From: Anaerococcus degeneri
GTDB taxonomy: Bacteria; Bacillota; Clostridia; Tissierellales; Peptoniphilaceae
Direction of reading: 5' to 3'
NCBI RefSeq assembly: GCF_017874475.1
Contig: NZ_JAGGLO010000003.1
Span: forward strand, 1 to 64,000
DNA: 64,000 nucleotides
In this document: piece after piece, positions 62,729 through 64,000 of the stretch
Position numbering within the stretch: position 1 is the stretch's first letter
How the letters are laid out: every line of letters starts with the position of its first letter
Position numbers and translations under genes: made by a program
Notes under the pieces: model-generated
What the model was told of the DNA's origin: nothing
Databases searched by the model: none
The model's input: the letters and a program-made list of their open reading frames with translations, nothing else

Positions 62729-63586
62729 TCATTCTTCGGTTTTATTTCTTATAATATTAAAGATAATATTTATTATCAGGATAAAGACAAATAAAACCAT
62801 GCCTGTGGCGATTAGGGATTGTCTATGCAAACCTGATGCATATCCCATTTCTAGGACTATATTGGTTGTTAAGGTCCTTGCACCTTTTAAGATTGAGCTT
62901 GGCATTACTGGTTGGTTACCTATAACTAAGTAAACTGCCATGGTTTCACCTATGGCCCTACCGATGGCAAGGATTATTGACGAAAATATACCAGATCTAG
63001 CATAAGGCACTAAGATTTTTCTGATGGTTTCTTCCTTTGTAGCCCCAAGGGCGAGAGACCCCGTCATAAAGGTCTTAGGCACTTGCCTTAGGGAGTTTTC
63101 AGATATATTTACCATGGTTGGCAAAATCATAAAAGCTAGGAGGATGGATGCACTTAGCATATTCATACCTGATTTAGCATTAAAAATATCTTTTATTAGA
63201 GGCACAAGGACCATCATAGCAAAAAATCCATATACAACTGATGGTATAGCTGCCATAAGGTTCATTAGGGCCTTCAATACCCCATAGGATTTTTTTGCAT
63301 AATAGGCCATAAATATTGAAATTGCAAGACCAAATGGAAGTGCTATTAAGGTTGATAAGCTGGTTACTATTAAAGAACCTATAATCATTGGATAGATTCC
63401 AAATCTCGGATTGCCTGCAGTTGGTTTCCAAACCTTGCCGGTTACGAATTTTAAAAGTCCGTATTCATTTACAAACTTAATACCTTCAGAAAATATGAAG
63501 AAGATGATAAGTAGTATCAAAAATACGGACATTACTGCAGACAAGAGAAAAATTATTTCGCCAACTTTTTCTCTTATCTTTCCCAT
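62729..63586 (-). CDS. pstC: Phosphate ABC transporter permease PstC
   Basis: The 285-residue permease has about six membrane segments. The coupling loop has [20 protein letters not shown] and YARSGIFSSIILAIGRAIGE. The conserved PSVVYGFFAMMVLVP segment marks the periplasmic/membrane region. The ATG follows AGGAAAG, 1 base after the pstS stop, so pstS and pstC are tightly coupled. Confidence 0.95.
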   Translation of the reverse strand: MGKIREKVGEIIFLLSAVMSVFLILLIIFFIFSEGIKFVNEYGLLKFVTGKVWKPTAGNPRFGIYPMIIGSLIVTSLSTLIALPFGLAISIFMAYYAKKSYGVLKALMNLMAAIPSVVYGFFAMMVLVPLIKDIFNAKSGMNMLSASILLAFMILPTMVNISENSLRQVPKTFMTGSLALGATKEETIRKILVPYARSGIFSSIILAIGRAIGETMAVYLVIGNQPVMPSSILKGARTLTTNIVLEMGYASGLHRQSLIATGMVLFVFILIINIIFNIIRNKTEE

Positions 63587-63587
63587 T

Positions 63588-64000
63588 TTACTTTCCTAGT
63601 TCGCTTGTATTTCTAAGCTCGCCCTTAAAGATTTGTTTAAGTTCATCCATTGTTAGGTCTTCTACCTTGCTTGATGGATTTACTACTACTGCGATACCGT
63701 CTGTTGCGATTACTTCTACGGCAAGTTTATCTTTTTCTTCATCTTTTAGCTCTCTAGAGGCCATTGCTATATCAGCTGCTCCGTCGATTACTGCTTCTAT
63801 ACCTGCAGATGAACCTGTTGATTGGATTTCAATCTTAGCGTCTGGGTTAAGCTCTTGGTATTTTTCTGCCATTTTTTGCATAAGTGGGGTTACAGATGTA
63901 GAACCAGCTACTGTGAGGGTACCAGATACTTTAGCTGGTTCATATTTCTCTGTATCCTTTAGTGGAACATAACCTTCTTCTAAGGTAAGGGTTTGGGCTT
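63588..64000 (-). CDS. pstS: Phosphate-binding protein PstS, 3' part (cut by window edge)
   Basis: The open frame enters from beyond 64000 and ends at 63588. It shows LTLEEGYVPLKDTEKYEP, which looks like the C-terminal end of a PstS domain. Then comes VSGTLTVAGSTSVTPLMQ, which looks like the N-terminal start of PstS, and ATDGIAVVVNPSSKVEDLT. It stops at FKGELRNTSELGK, only about 115 residues into a domain that is usually about 250. So the N-terminal half of a binding domain sits at the C-terminus. A start at 63881 (MQKMAEKYQE) lies inside the conserved domain and is rejected. The upstream half is not visible. The family identification is sure, the arrangement less so. Confidence 0.85.
   Translation of the reverse strand, partial: AQTLTLEEGYVPLKDTEKYEPAKVSGTLTVAGSTSVTPLMQKMAEKYQELNPDAKIEIQSTGSSAGIEAVIDGAADIAMASRELKDEEKDKLAVEVIATDGIAVVVNPSSKVEDLTMDELKQIFKGELRNTSELGK

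Noticed and set aside
63588-63881. Independent 97-residue gene starting at 63881
   Set aside because: The frame continues upstream without a stop through conserved PstS sequence to the window edge, so 63881 is internal.

Overview
The window is low-GC bacterial chromosome. The partial 16S rRNA gene, the clostridial butyrate-synthesis genes, the T-box and L20-type leaders and the Gram-positive two-component/ABC modules point to an anaerobic Firmicute. My best inference is Peptoniphilaceae, Anaerococcus or a close relative. No phage, plasmid, transposase or CRISPR array was seen. Most genes lie on the minus strand, so the window reads best from its right end to its left.

Layout. 1-550 is the 5' part of a 16S rRNA gene with two tandem promoters. 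974-13190 is a minus-strand block of a TPR protein, a membrane protein, argS, mutS2, a U32 peptidase-family protein, zapA, and pheST behind a T-box. 13185-15154 is infC-rpmI-rplT plus an rRNA methyltransferase gene, with an attenuating leader and an apparent AUA start on infC. 15202-18590 holds a degV-family gene, a DUF1836-like gene, a metallo-beta-lactamase-like protein without its metal ligands, and on the plus strand a YbaK-type deacylase and an unknown gene. 18583-19335 is a condensed ruin of a diaminopimelate/lysine operon, with pieces of lysA, asd, dapA and apparently ddh.

19424-28815 is the energy-metabolism centre. A butyryl-CoA:acetate CoA-transferase, a crt-hbd-thlA operon and a bcd-etfB-etfA operon lie together, and a glcD-type FAD dehydrogenase diverges from bcd. 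Together they would take acetyl-CoA (and perhaps lactate or another 2-hydroxy acid) to butyrate. Promoter-linked motifs suggest redox (Rex-like) and perhaps carbon-catabolite control. 28895-31170 has hisS, a DUF6873-like gene and two tRNA genes (Cys, Gly).

31339-41467 is an efflux and defence region: a MATE transporter, a Bce-type peptide-antibiotic sensing/resistance module (response regulator, kinase, ATPase, permease) and a MarR-controlled heterodimeric ABC exporter. 41626-48117 encodes a wall-anchored adhesin of about 2160 residues with an NPTTG sorting motif. 48331-50959 is a MoxR-type ATPase plus VWA protein pair. 51311-56342 holds murJ and a CydDC-like ABC pair. 56512-58433 is an [FeFe] hydrogenase-like gene behind a small cysteine-motif gene. 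58440-64000 is the phosphate regulon, pstS-pstC-pstA-pstB-phoU followed by its response regulator and kinase. The visible end of pstS looks rearranged.

Two related dispersed inverted repeats with identical left ends lie at 37209-37292 and 51027-51223. The observations most worth checking are the collapsed lysine operon, the rearranged PstS, the AUA start of infC, the NPTTG giant adhesin, the unusual hydrogenase motif and the glcD/Etf arrangement.
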